DNA of 64,000 nucleotides, taken from contig OY292277.1 in assembly GCA_958496175.1 (NCBI GenBank), positions 39,071,050 to 39,135,049 on the forward strand, given 5' to 3'. The position numbers and the translations under genes were made by a program. The stretch comes from Sisyra terminalis. Lineage: Eukaryota > Arthropoda > Insecta > Neuroptera > Sisyridae. Below, piece after piece: positions 1 through 11,791 of the stretch. How positions within the stretch are numbered: position 1 is the stretch's first letter; each line of letters opens with the position of its first letter. The notes under the pieces are model-generated. The model ran no database searches. It was not told the origin of the DNA and worked only from the letters and a program-made list of their open reading frames with translations.

Positions 1-899
1 CATATTCAGAAAATTGTCTGTCTCTCATGTCTTGAAGAAACAGAGCCAGAGAACTATAAATCTGAACAACGGATGATAAATTAGCTTGAGATTCTTGAAG
101 CTTCTTACTAGCAGCATTGAAACGATCTAAAATTACATTTCAAATAATGACTAGGATTGCTGTTTCTAAATGCTGTAATTTTCGCTGCAATCCTGTAGCT
201 TCAGATCGCGTAGTCGGTTTCTCATCTCTGCTTTCGGCAATAAATTCCAGTGCATCAATTATTGCAGTTCACTCTTTTTCTAATGCGTAACATGCATCAT
301 GTCGAGCAGACCAACGAGTTTGAGAAAGACTCTTAACTCTTAAATTTGTACGCTGCACCAAGATCTCCCAACGATGTGTAGATACAGTGAAGAAATTGTA
401 TAGTTCTTGTAAAGTAGAAAAGAAGTCGACTGCTTCTGTTACCGATTCAACTGCACATGATCCTACCAAATTTAAAGAATGGGCGGCACAAGGAACGTAA
501 TCTGCGAAAGGATTAATTGTTTTGATTCGTGTCTGAAGGCCTGAATATATACCTGACATATTACTTGCATTATCATAAGATTGACCACTACAGTTCATTA
601 TGTCCAAGCCATTATTTTTTAAAGATTTTAACAAAGCATCCTCAATATATTTAGCCTTATGGCCGATATTTGGTAGAAATTCTAGAAACCTTTCAACAAT
701 TTCACCGTTATCACGTACATATCTGATAATTATAGTAAACTGATCGACATGTGCAATATCAGGCGTAGAGTCTACAATTATACCAAAATATTTAGCAGAT
801 TGCACTTCATTGGAAACTTGTTGTAGTACTTTATTCTGAATCAACAATATAATTTCTTCATAGATTGTTTTAGACAACCCATTTCTTTCTTTTGTCCAT
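1..899 (-). pseudogene. hAT-type transposase (ZMYM1-like), broken, 3' end outside window
   Basis: Part of a DDE transposase of the hAT superfamily, the DUF4371 type often annotated as zinc finger MYM-type protein 1-like. A 202-codon open stretch (877 to 269) holds two family hallmarks: a QSYDNASNMSG block at about residues 99-109 and CAAHSLNLVG at about 130-139. These are followed by an FFSTLQELYNFF block and a W-rich TRWSARHDA block. Reading continues in the same frame below 269 through an in-frame TGA at about 269-271 and another TGA near 137-139, so the gene is dead. Upstream of the open stretch the frame can be followed to about 899, and a TAA lies just beyond. The C-terminal dimerisation region would lie before position 1. 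No terminal inverted repeat is visible. Family assignment is firm; the exact clade is not. Confidence 0.85.
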
Positions 900-3800
900 G
901 AAGAGAAAACAAATTATAAGATCCTTTTGCGCATAACTATTTTTTCTTCTGTCTTGTGCATTTTAGGTTTCGAATATAACTTTACACTAAAATTCACGCC
1001 TCTAAATTTAAGCAGTTATACTTTCCACCCTGTTATCATAACGTTCATGATGGGATGGTGCCACATTTAAACAGAGTTTGTATAAAAAAATATATATATT
1101 TGAATTATTCTTGCACTACACATTGATTGTAACTTTTTATGGATCCCTCATTTCATACATCTTGTGTTTGTCCTAGTTTTTATTGATTTTCTGTTGGTTT
1201 TATTTCAGAAATGTTCACCCTTCCATCGGTTCCAATTTTATGGAGATTTTTCTTAGTTGACGTTCGTTCCCGATTTTGTCGACGTTTCAGCGGCTGTCAA
1301 TCAAACATATTTAAGGTTTTATTGTGGGTGGATGTCACTGCAAGGCTAACTTCAATAGGGGCAAGGAACCAAACCTGCAACCAAACCCCAGAGTTTGAAT
1401 CTTAAAATAACCCTGTGGTTAAGTTGCAGAAATCACCCTATGAGTTCATTGGTATGTTTCAAAACAAAATCTTGTTAAAATTTGTTATTGGGTAAAAGTG
1501 TATTTGTGACGATTTAAACTTAAGATATTCTTATAATTATTATTCCAATTCTAAAATTTCATCAAATAATTTACAGTTACATTATATTCCAATATTACTT
1601 GAGAACATTTTGAAAGATTTTGATTTATGTTTAGAATATGAGCATTAGGTCTATTATTATTACTAAAGTTATCAATGTAGACGTCCTTGACGACTAATAT
1701 AAAAAAGGCACCATTAAACATATTTACTTTCTACCTTATATATCAATTAGGTGATGGCAGGACTACCTTATAAATTTCTTTTGAACAAGTAAATTTTTTG
1801 GGCAATAACAATATGCATTTTTTGTAGAACTTTTGAGACTCTAAAAAAGATTTTAAATTTCTTGTTTAACGCATCGTCGGTCTTAAATACTTCTAGGCAT
1901 ACAAATATTACATCTATAAAAATCGGTAGAAGTAGTTTAACTTTATTTCATGTTTTTTTTTAATTTTAATTAATATGATGCGCAATTTTGTTATGTCAAA
2001 CTTAAACTATAGATTTCAACAGGTATATCAGGTATAAGTTTTATACACAGAGCAGTCAAAGAATACTCAGAAAAATAGTTGCGAAGCATATTTCGACTTA
2101 AAACAAAATCAATTATAATTTTCAATTTTGACTTCGTAAACATATGGTGTTCTCATATTTGATCTTTAAATGGTAATTAAAATAAAACTAATGAATCTTC
2201 AGAAAGAGGAGACAATAGCTTTGGTTATGTGTACTGCTTGCATATCATTTCTTATTGTACCATCTCCATCATCTTTTATCTACCTTAAACTAATCGCGAT
2301 GTCTTTTGAAAGAATTTAAATCCTTAACAAAGTTTTAATCATATGTACTTATTACATGGAAAAAAAATTTTTTTTGATGTTTTTTACGTCATAGGTTTTA
2401 TAGGAATAAAACTACTATATTTGGAATGTTTGAAAAAGTAAATGCAGTTATAATCAATTTTCTTTTATAAATGGTGAGGGAGTCTAAAACTTCTCAATTT
2501 CAGAACGAAAAGGCGTCTTAAAGCTTGAAAGCTTTAATAAAACGAAAATTACATTGAAACATCTTGAAAATTTTAGCAAATAGCAGCATATGATATCTTA
2601 ATTAAAGTTTCTGCTTAACAAATACTGTAAACTTACAATATCGTACTTCTCTTCCCTGATCTTTACTAAGCAAAGAAATATTTCAAGAAAACATTTGTTA
2701 TTTTTCGTTTCGTATTCGCTTTGATAACGGAAAAACTTTTGAACATTGCAAATCTCTTCGTAAATCCACGCGAGAATATCAAATAGTTTTTATTTGAATT
2801 TGCCTCGTAGAACTGGGTATGTACTTATACCTATATATAAAAAGAGGGTACGGCATAAAAGAGGATAATTCCAGAAGTATATTTGCATTTAAGGCTCCTT
2901 TATATTGTAATTCCGATTTTTTCTTATATTGAAACAAAGTAAAAAGAATTGTTGGGGTTGGGGTTGAAAAAGTGTGGAATGGAAGTGAAATGTTCAAGGG
3001 TTGCTTAAATTATTCATTAAGCTTGTTTTTCTTTTTCGAATTTATTTGTTAAGTTTTGCGCATTTATCGGGAAATTCACAAATGAGTTTCTGATTACGAG
3101 TGGGGATTTTGTTTTAAAGTAGAAGAATTAATCCGGCAGGATTTAACCGTTGTGTTTTAAGTACAATGGTGAAATTTTCTTTAAATTCGAAAAAAGAATT
3201 ATTTTCAAAAGTTTTGCGTTAAGGAAAACTTTTCGTTAGATATAATTGGTTGGTTGGCGAAAAGTTGCCGTTAGTAGTTGACTTTATGGGGTTGTTCGCG
3301 ATTCAAATAGGGGTCGGTCGAAAAAGACGAAAAAAAATAACGGAGACGGTAAGCGAAACGAGGCGTGTCTGTATTTGATATTTATTTATTTCCGCGACGG
3401 AAGAAACTTATGTGAAAATTATTTGCACGACGGAAACGAAATTTATGTTTGTGATAAATGGTGAAATTTTCAAAAGAAAAACCACAAAATTCCTTCATCA
3501 TCGTGTTTAAATTTCCTTTTAATAAAATGGCAAAACTTGCGGGAAAAATAACTCAAACCAAGTTCACTGGTCTACTTTTAGTCAACATTATTTCACATTA
3601 CAGTGTGAATAAACAAAAAGCTCAAAAAACAATTTCGTTATTAAGTACAAAAATTTCGTACATCTGTCTACCACTCTATGAGTTATGATTTGAACTACAT
3701 TGCCAACGTTTGAAGAGGAAAAATGGACTCATTTTACGTCCTCTAATACATCTTTCGTTTCAAATGGTAAAGAAAAACATGAGTTTCTTGTGGTGAGATT

Positions 3801-6127
3801 CCTGGTAAGGAAAAAAATTTCCAGAAAAAATCGACAAGCTCTCAATCAGGCGACGAGGGAACGAAGAGAAATCAATCGAAATAATAAATATCAAGTGAAA
3901 GAAGTTGAATCTAACAAAAACACGAAGATACGAATCGATCAAAAAAGTGTTTTCTTTACTTTCAACGTTAACCCTTGGAATAAAGAAAAAACGTGAGAAC
4001 GGAAAAAACATACCCTTATTTACATCAGGGTAGACTTTTTGCTTAATTTCATGACTTGAAGAGATCTTTGAAGGACTATTTTTTACCCATTTGTTAAGAA
4101 ATGTAATCTTGATTGTTACATTTAGAATAAATATTGAAATAAGTGAATTCAACTTTGAATAAATGGCAAGCTTAAACTACTACCTATCAAATAAAGATAA
4201 ATGAAAATTTCGCGAACAAAAATCATTTTAAAAACTAGTTTTCACAATAAAATTTTTCAACAACACTCACAAGTGGTAAAACTTTAAAAAAAATGAACAT
4301 CATTGTTAAACTAACTAATTTTCTTGATAAAAGTCGAAAATTCTGACGAAATCACTTTCAAAATGATTGAAAACTTAATCAAAAGTTATCAAACTTATCA
4401 ATAACACTCATATTATTACGCAAATATAGATGTTATAGTTATAGTATGGGCACCGTTAAAGTATACACTATCGAGAGAATTAGCTAAAATATCAATTAAT
4501 ACAATTTTAAGCTAACAAATTTTAACCTATAACAAATGTAGATGTTTAAAATTGTAGTAACGGTGTGATATATAATTATTAATTATTATAATAGTAACGG
4601 TGTGATATATAAATACGTATAGAGCAAATTTAAATTTAATTTCTAGCTACAGAACGTCTCAAGTATAAATAATCAAAGGTTGTTTAGAAGTACGATGGGA
4701 ATAATATGAGTTGGGAAGATTTCCTTGTGTCAAGCTTTTATGCGTTTGGTGAGCTTAGCAAGTTTTTGTAGAAATAGCAAATTTAATTTAACAAAACGCA
4801 AGGCAGTTAATTGAATTAAGTTTCACTAATCTTGATTTCATAATTGCGAAGCCAAACTACTAGCTAACTTCTAAAGACTTCTGGACAGCAGGGTTTCTTG
4901 CAAACTCAGTTAGCTTCCTTCCCATTATCCCATTATTCATTCCCATTTATCATTTATCTGGGACGTTCGTTCGATTTGTTCGATTCTTCGTCTTTCCAGG
5001 ACAACGAACAACAGCAATACGTTTGGGTCGAACACTCCATATTTCTTGGGCTTATCTTCTAAAACACCAGATGTTTGAGTATCGTGAGTCTACGAACCCG
5101 GTTAGCCTTCTAACCAGAAATTTTTCCTGGTAACCAACCATTACAAGGAAAAGAAATCCCTTTTTTTTTGTCTAATTTTTACACGATTAAAACAGTTACT
5201 GTACCGCACGGTTCTCAAGTTATAAAGCTCAAAGATCTGATGATCTGATGATTTCAAAGATTTTGTTCGATGGTATATCGATCTTTGAAATATTCGAAAT
5301 ATTTTTTTCAATCTTAGACGTTCCTAATTTTTTTAAGCTACGAAATGATCCTAAAACATTTTTAGTTTTTCTAATGCCATGTTTATAATTTGTATAAAGT
5401 AGTAATATTTTACTGTTTTTGAAGATTATTCGAGTGTGTTGAAACATTTCTAATTGTTTTTTTTCAAATTATGCAATGGCGAGTACAGGTAAAGTGGTCG
5501 TTATAGTGACTTCAGGAATACAGTTGAAAACCTCTATTATAAGGAACTATTGATTTGTTTTCTGAAATTTGAAACATAGAAACATTTTCAATCACTTATT
5601 TCAGTATATAGAAATATTTAACTACATAAAAAATTATGATTATCACTGATATTTATTTGCCTTTCCATTTATTTGGGACATTTGAGTTATGACTGAAATT
5701 ATTAGATTTATTCTATAATTGGAAAAACGAGATTTTTAGTATTAAGCATTGAAAAATGTTTTGCTTTTTAATTTACATTACCAAGCGCGTTTTTATGTTT
5801 GTTTGTTTTTTGTTGTGATGCTGAAATTATAACTTTTAAAGTTGAATTAAAAAAGTCTACCCAACTAGTTTATAACTAGTGTTAAAAACTAGGATTTTGC
5901 ACCTTTTTGCCAGAAAGAAAAAAAAAGCACATTTATGTTTTCAAAAAGCAAATAAAACTTTGTTAGTTTATAAAAGAGAATTGAAAATATCAAACCGTGT
6001 ACGGATAGTTTTGAATTATAGCAATTAGTCGTTTGTCGTTAGGAGCAAAAGCACAAGTTATTGTATGTTCGAAAGCTCATACGAAGTGTTCATTCAAACT
6101 TTATGTAATACATAACAATAACTGGAA
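900..6127. other. AT-rich intergenic DNA, no recognisable gene
   Basis: I find no coding homology or structured repeat here beyond low-complexity AT-rich sequence. Open frames at 1211-1405, 2779-2997, 3458-3688, 3700-3996 (with an opposing shadow at 3760-4152) and 5229-5447 show no family motif, no splice context and skewed composition. The one local repeat is listed separately at 4556-4613. Confidence 0.6.
4556..4613. repeat. short imperfect tandem duplication
   Basis: The string TAGTAACGGTGTGATATATA occurs twice, about 36 bases apart, separated by an AT-rich spacer. It looks like a small local duplication. No function can be proposed. Confidence 0.7.
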
Positions 6128-6364
6128 ATGGAAAATGTAAATATCAATGGAAAGGATTGGAGCTGGGAAAAAAGTGTCTCTCGCTTTAGTGTTGGGGATT
6201 TTCTTGTTAAATCACCGGCAGAATCCGACAAGTGTTTATTTTATACATTGAAACTCATCATTGCAATTTCATTTATCATTTTAGGAGTAACAGCTTCTCT
6301 GTTCTCATTCCAAAGTTGTCGATCTCTTGAACTTCATTTTTCACTTAATCTTAAGCTCAAATAA
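6128..6364 (+). CDS. small ORF with one predicted membrane segment, unrecognised
   Basis: A 78-codon ORF starting MENVNINGKDWSWEKSV in good start context (A at -3). Residues 1-35 are polar. A single hydrophobic segment follows at about residues 38-62 (LFYTLKLIIAISFIILGVTA), and then a short tail with one SC pair. This could be a small single-pass membrane protein, the first exon of a larger protein, or chance. I see no consensus donor near its end, no recognised family and no neighbouring gene. Amino-acid usage is more protein-like than in most open frames of this window, which is the only reason it is listed. Confidence 0.25.
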   Translation: MENVNINGKDWSWEKSVSRFSVGDFLVKSPAESDKCLFYTLKLIIAISFIILGVTASLFSFQSCRSLELHFSLNLKLK

Positions 6365-6689
6365 ATCAAATTTGACAAAGTTTATGTTAAGCACTGTTAC
6401 AATTTAATTCCAAAAATTAATTTATTTGAAAAACTGCATTAGTTATAAAATTCCTTATAAGCCTAATACTATAAAAAATCAAAATCAAAAAATTAATGTA
6501 ATTTTCATATGAATTTTCACTCGCTCGGTGCCATGTATGTACGCTTTAATTCTCTCGGAAAAGGCTACGCCTTGTTTGATTTTTGTTTAACTTAATATAA
6601 AAGATTTTTTTCTTCTTCTTTGTATTCATTTTTCTGAGGATTTCTACTCAGAGTTTCTTTGCGTTGCATTTTAATAAAACTATAGGGAC

Positions 6690-7370
6690 CTTATTTTATT
6701 CCTATGATAGTTCTAATTGTATATTGGTATAATTGATTAATCTCAGCTTATAGCCTATTGGATTTTTATAAACATTTCCCTTCGTATATCTAAGTCTAAG
6801 AAAGCTAAGGTAGTTTTTTACCCCACAGCATTTCCTGCGTGCACTTGGCTTATTATTTATTCGTATAGTTTGTAGGTACTTTCTCATATAGTAGTGTCTT
6901 GTTACGAGGCTAGTAGTATTCAGATTGCTTTCCTTCCTAAATTTAGAAGCCTTTTATTGTAGTCTTTCAAAGGTTTATTTACCAAAACCATTGAAAATTT
7001 ATCACCTTAGTAGTTATTTCCGGATTTAAATTGCTCATTTTAAGTTTAATCGGCTATTCGATTTAAAATTTTGCACATCGATACACTTATAGCCGGCTTT
7101 GGACCCAACAGTGATGTACTTGAGCCTACTTTTGCTACTTTATCTTCTTCTTCTCGTTTCCTTTGATACCAGTATGCCCTGGCATCCAGGAAAGTTTTAC
7201 ATTCCTAGAAAAATTTGGAGTTTATCTAGTGCAATTTGCTTGCTTTAATTGCAACTTGGCTATCTCAAAAAATTCTGATCATTTAATTATGATATTTGGT
7301 ACAACTATTTGTTTTCCGAAATTTTCTCCCCACACTTCAGCGCCTACCCAATATAATTTGTTTTAATTAG
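6690..7370 (-). pseudogene. LINE (I/R1/jockey-like) RNase H and C-terminal remnant
   Basis: Reading the minus strand from about 7370 downward gives a decayed RNase H domain of a non-LTR retrotransposon. A DSQVAIKAS block near 7265-7290 corresponds to the family DSQAALKA motif with its catalytic Asp. It is followed at 7188-7153 by WMPGHTGIKGNE, matching the family W(V/I)PGHxGIxGNE motif, and then by a GPKPAISVS segment. Frame changes and stops separate the blocks. Further down (about 6960-6830) a FLNLGRKAI segment and a CCG segment match the region that follows RNase H in LINEs of this type. The same C-terminal region recurs at about 61310-61490 on the other strand, so the two are copies of one family. 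The RT domain is absent. Confidence 0.75.
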
Positions 7371-10300
7371 TTAGTTAACCATACTTTATCACCTGGGCTC
7401 ATTTGGATCGAAAGACATTTCATAACTGAATTTATTTTTCATGTACTTCTGTAACATCCAGAAGTCCTGTTTTCAGAAAACAAAAAAATAAAGGACATTC
7501 AGATTTAATATACATCAATTACCAGGTAACATCTTAATGCGAATTTATAATGAAATTGTATAAGTTACATATTAAATTTAGAGAGTTTAAAGATCTTATT
7601 TCAATATGTGTTTTAAACAATTGAAAAATGTGTATTTCATTTTAACTGAATTTTATCCCAAGATCTATTATGACTTAAAAACTTTTTTTTCAGAGTTCTA
7701 TTTTGGATAAAAGCTTATATTTTCTTTGAGTAGTTAGAATTTTTAACGAATCCTTTAGCTATGAAAATCCACAGCCAATAGGGTATGTCTCCAAATTCAA
7801 ATCTATCTATTTTTGCCCAAAGCAATTACACTAAGTAAAAAAATAAAGAAAACATTTTAGTGAAAAGCAGATTTAATGGAAAAAAAATACTAAGTTTTTA
7901 AGTCTTGTTGAGATTGGTGACTAAAGCAGACGACAAACTTGGCCAGAGTTTAGAAAAAAAAAACAATACTGTAAAGAAGGGGCGCTAAACGGTGGTAACT
8001 CATAATTGTGAAAATTGAGAAATATATATACTAAAAGAAACTTCCACAGGCAGTTTGAATTTACCTCTGGTATAACTGGATTCGTTGCTTACGACTCATT
8101 AGATTTATTTACAGGATATGAATCAAAAACTTAATAAAGAATAAATGATAATAAAATTTTAACTTACTAGGCATTGCTCGTTTGTAACCTCTACTAATGC
8201 TGACTAGGCACTTAAATTTTATTTTTAAACCAAAACTTCACGAACCTTTTTTAAAATCTCAAAATAATAAATTCCCAGCCAACTGGTGAACAAGTGGTCA
8301 ATATGGCTGCTCTGAAACTGGAAGGTACTAGTTACAAATCTCTTGACGGGCTAATTTTCAATATGTCTTTGGTAAAGGATTTTGAAATAACAAATTTTTT
8401 TTCCTAATATAAGTATAAATAAATAAAATTAATAAAATTAGCAGTTATCTTATTACTTTTGGTAGGAGCTTGTAGAATGTAGATTGTAGACACATAATAC
8501 TTAGACAACAATATGGTGTTTCATAAAAATAAAATTAATATTTAGGACAAGAACCAAGCAACTGATACTTAATTCAGTAAACAAATAGTAATAGAATTTA
8601 CATGTTGAAGCTTCAACTTCATAAGCTAGCGACTTTTTATTATCTTAGTGGTAAATGAATACTAAAATTCTTTTCATAAAGTTGTTGATGGAAAGTAAAT
8701 TGAAATTTGTTTTAGCAAATGTTCATGATTTATACAAGTTGATATAATGTTTTAATTAAATTTAAGGTAATGGACGTTACGGGTTTATAATTAGGAAAAA
8801 AATATGTCAACCTCAATTATATTCGTTCTGGGATGAAAAGATCCCAGCAAGTATCTTGTCAACGCACATTAGTAAAATTAAGTAACGGGAGATAAAAACT
8901 CCCGAGTAATTAGGTCACTGACAAATTTTAGGTTTAGTCTTGTTTATACGTTCTTGTGTGATGTTGATGAAGTTGACTTTTCGCATTCCTCCCAATTCCT
9001 GTCGTTTCTGTCGGTCACTGCTTTTAAAATGATGCTCTTTGTATGCGGGCAGTGGTGCGCATACATTTACGAACGAATCTCCCTAATGAAGGCCTAAACG
9101 GGCCCTATTCATTGGCAATGATAACTTAATCACGTCAGGAATTCGGACCGATTCGGTCCGGTTGATAAAGCTTGCAAATATTGTTAGTGTTTCCGGCTTT
9201 TGCACTCCCTGCAGCCATTTTACCCCTTTGAGAAAACGAAATTCTAACGAATTGAAAATGAATTCAACGAAACGATAAAGGAGCTAAAACTCGATTAAAT
9301 AGCAAGCTTTTGAAAAAGCTTATAAAACGTTGAATTGCGAAATTATTTTTAATAAGAAAACCGAGGGAAATCAACATTTTTTGATTAAAATGTCACTCGA
9401 TTTAACTGACGGTTAAATCAATAACCCAATAATAATAAAAAGGTACATAAAAAACGTGCCTCCGGCTTCTTTCATATTTTTTTGCGTCTTAAAGCTTTGA
9501 ACGTAATTTATATGAAAATATCATATAAATATGATATTTAGAAATGGAATCAATAAATTGCAAATTTCATCTTCTTTTTTAATAATAGTTGTGAATTAAT
9601 CCATGTTTATTTTGAAAGCTTTGAACGTAGTTTTCCAATTCTTAATTCATCCCGTTGGGATGAGGGAGTATAGAAAACTCTTTTGGTATGTATGTAATGT
9701 GCGAGCGCCTTCCGGGCATCGTAAATAAAGCTCTGAGTGACACTCTTAGTGACCTCAGTATTCGAGAGCGTGCGTCTCGAATTTCAAAGCTCAACTTCCG
9801 GTCACTTACTCCGGAATTACTCTGTTTTTTTTCTTTTAACGGAAACTAGACATTTTATTCTCCGCGTCACTCTTATTTGAACCAATTAGACGCTTTCGTA
9901 AAAGCTCTCTCATTTGCTGCTTGGCACAACAACATCTCGCAATGAAATTGTTTATAATTAATCTGAAATTAAATGCAATTTGTTGCGAGTGCAAGTTGGA
10001 TAACAAATAAATTCTAATTGGAATTGACAACGTAAATAGGATTTAAAATCCACAATTTATTTTCGAATGGAATCAGATTAACGAGGCGTTTAGGTTTGTG
10101 AAAGCGCAGAATGGGAGCTTTTGAGCAATCAGTTCATAAACGTTGTGATTTGTTTGTATACGAGCTTAATTGAACTCATGGATAGACACCACCGGGCTTT
10201 CAGCCACCCCATTCATCGAACTCTAAAATAGTCCTTCGTTAATTTCTTCTCTTCAAAAGCGTTTACAAAAGATTTTTTTCAAGAACGTTTTGTTACGACT

Positions 10301-10815
10301 TACCGTTTTTTATTTTAATCCTGCATTCGAGTTATCTGAAACAAGAAAAGATAAACTTTACACAAAAGTCAACTTATATTAATGAAACAGATACATTTTT
10401 ATAAAAATTTACTATGAAAAATGTCAACTACAATTTCTTTTAAATATACCTATAAAATATTTTTAAAGAAACATCACATTTCCTCGTCAAACCTTGGCCA
10501 GAATATGGTTTCCGAAGCGCCGTTATTTGATAATGGATCACGGCTAATCGACCCAAAATAAATAAAAATTATACATAATGGGTTTCAATATCGCATTTCT
10601 TTTCGGAGATATAAGTTCAATATGTCTTTATTCTATAGGTAACCGATTGTTTAACTTTGGGGAACTATTTTTATTAATTATAAAGGTAATGATAAACATG
10701 ATAGTTTATTCCATTTAAAAAAAATTATTAACATTTTAGGTATCATCAACTTAAAGACCAAATAATGTATTGAATAACGTTTTAAATATTACTGGATTGA
10801 AAATTTATTTTCATT
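7371..10815. other. AT-rich intergenic DNA
   Basis: No gene recognised. Minor features: a 15-bp near-palindrome GGACCGATTCGGTCC near 9137-9151, and a direct repeat of AAAGCTTTGAACGTA at about 9491 and 9616. A moderately GC-richer stretch at about 8930-9250 and 9690-9830 could be conserved non-coding DNA, but nothing in the sequence proves it. Confidence 0.5.
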
Positions 10816-10825
10816 TAGTTTAAGC

Positions 10826-11668
10826 TACTTGGAGGATAGAAAATTCTTTGTCAGCTACAACGAAGATCAATCGGGACTCCACCCGGTCGGTGCTGGGATG
10901 CCACAAGGTAGCATACTGGGACCCACACTGTACCTAATTTATACGGCAGATCTGCCTATCACTGACAATTTGGTAATTGCAACGTACGCGGACGACACTG
11001 CGATCATGGCGACAGATCAATGCCCACAGGTTGCGACCAAAAAATTACAAAGGGCCCTCAACGATCTGGAACCATGGCTTAATAAATGGCAAATAAAAGT
11101 CAATGAAGCCAAATCTGTTCATGTGACATTCACTACTCGGCGAGATACCTGTCCACCGGTATATCTCAACAACTATCAGATGCCGCAGGCGACAGAAGTC
11201 AAGTATCTCGGAATGCACTTGGACAGAAGACTAACGTGGCGGAGACATATAGCTGCCAAAAGAGATCAGCTTAAAGTCAATTACCGTCAACTGCAGTGGC
11301 TGATTGGTTGGAGGTCGCAATTGTCCCTGGACAATAAACTACTGATATACAAAGTAATTCTGAAGCCAGTCTGGACCTACGGCATCGAACTGTGGGGAAC
11401 AACTAGCAACTCCAATATGGATATCATACAGCGCTTTCAGTCTAAGACACTCAGACTCATTACGAACGCTCCATGGTATATCACTAACCACGACATACAA
11501 GACCTGAAGGTGACCACCGTGAGAGAAGAGATCGCCAAATTCAGCCAAAAATATCAAAAAAGACTGGAAGACCATGCCAATCATCTGGCGATCAGCCTAC
11601 TTGATAACAGCGGAGAGAACAATAGACTGAAGCGCTACACGTTTCTGGAATTGCCTCACAGGGAGTAA
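10826..11668 (+). CDS. reverse transcriptase, C-terminal part, jockey clade
   Basis: An open frame of about 280 codons runs from the truncation point to a TAA at 11666-11668. It begins in the RT palm with SYLEDRKFFVSY, where the first codons belong to the truncated element and the flank, so no true start codon exists here. Motifs in order: GMPQGSILGP (RT motif 4/B) at about residues 23-32; TYADDTAI with the catalytic YADD (motif C) at about 52-59; VKYLGMHLDRRLTW at about 124-137; a thumb region with YGIELWG at about 184-190; and the jockey C-terminal segment ending LPHRE. The endonuclease, gag-like ORF and N-terminal RT are missing, so it is not autonomous. About 110 bases of 3' UTR follow before the A-tail. 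Codon use is GC-richer than the surroundings, typical of a recently arrived LINE. Confidence 0.9.
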   Translation, partial: YLEDRKFFVSYNEDQSGLHPVGAGMPQGSILGPTLYLIYTADLPITDNLVIATYADDTAIMATDQCPQVATKKLQRALNDLEPWLNKWQIKVNEAKSVHVTFTTRRDTCPPVYLNNYQMPQATEVKYLGMHLDRRLTWRRHIAAKRDQLKVNYRQLQWLIGWRSQLSLDNKLLIYKVILKPVWTYGIELWGTTSNSNMDIIQRFQSKTLRLITNAPWYITNHDIQDLKVTTVREEIAKFSQKYQKRLEDHANHLAISLLDNSGENNRLKRYTFLELPHRE

Positions 11669-11781
11669 GTTCAAGGAGCTTGATTTGACTCAATAAAGAG
11701 TCAATATAGAGCGCGGACTTAGACCAGATTTGCTCATTGTCCAGGGACAGATTGCAAATACACAAAAACAGGAAAAAAAAA
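10826..11781 (+). mobile_element. 5'-truncated jockey-type LINE insertion with TSD and A-tail
   Basis: The insertion is delimited by a 10-bp target-site duplication TAGTTTAAGC, at 10816-10825 on the left and 11782-11791 on the right. It ends in a run of nine A at 11773-11781. The left end falls inside the reverse transcriptase domain, as expected from premature termination of target-primed reverse transcription. The TSD copies are identical and the frame inside is intact, so this is probably the youngest dated insertion in the window. Confidence 0.9.
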
Positions 11782-11791
11782 TAGTTTAAGC

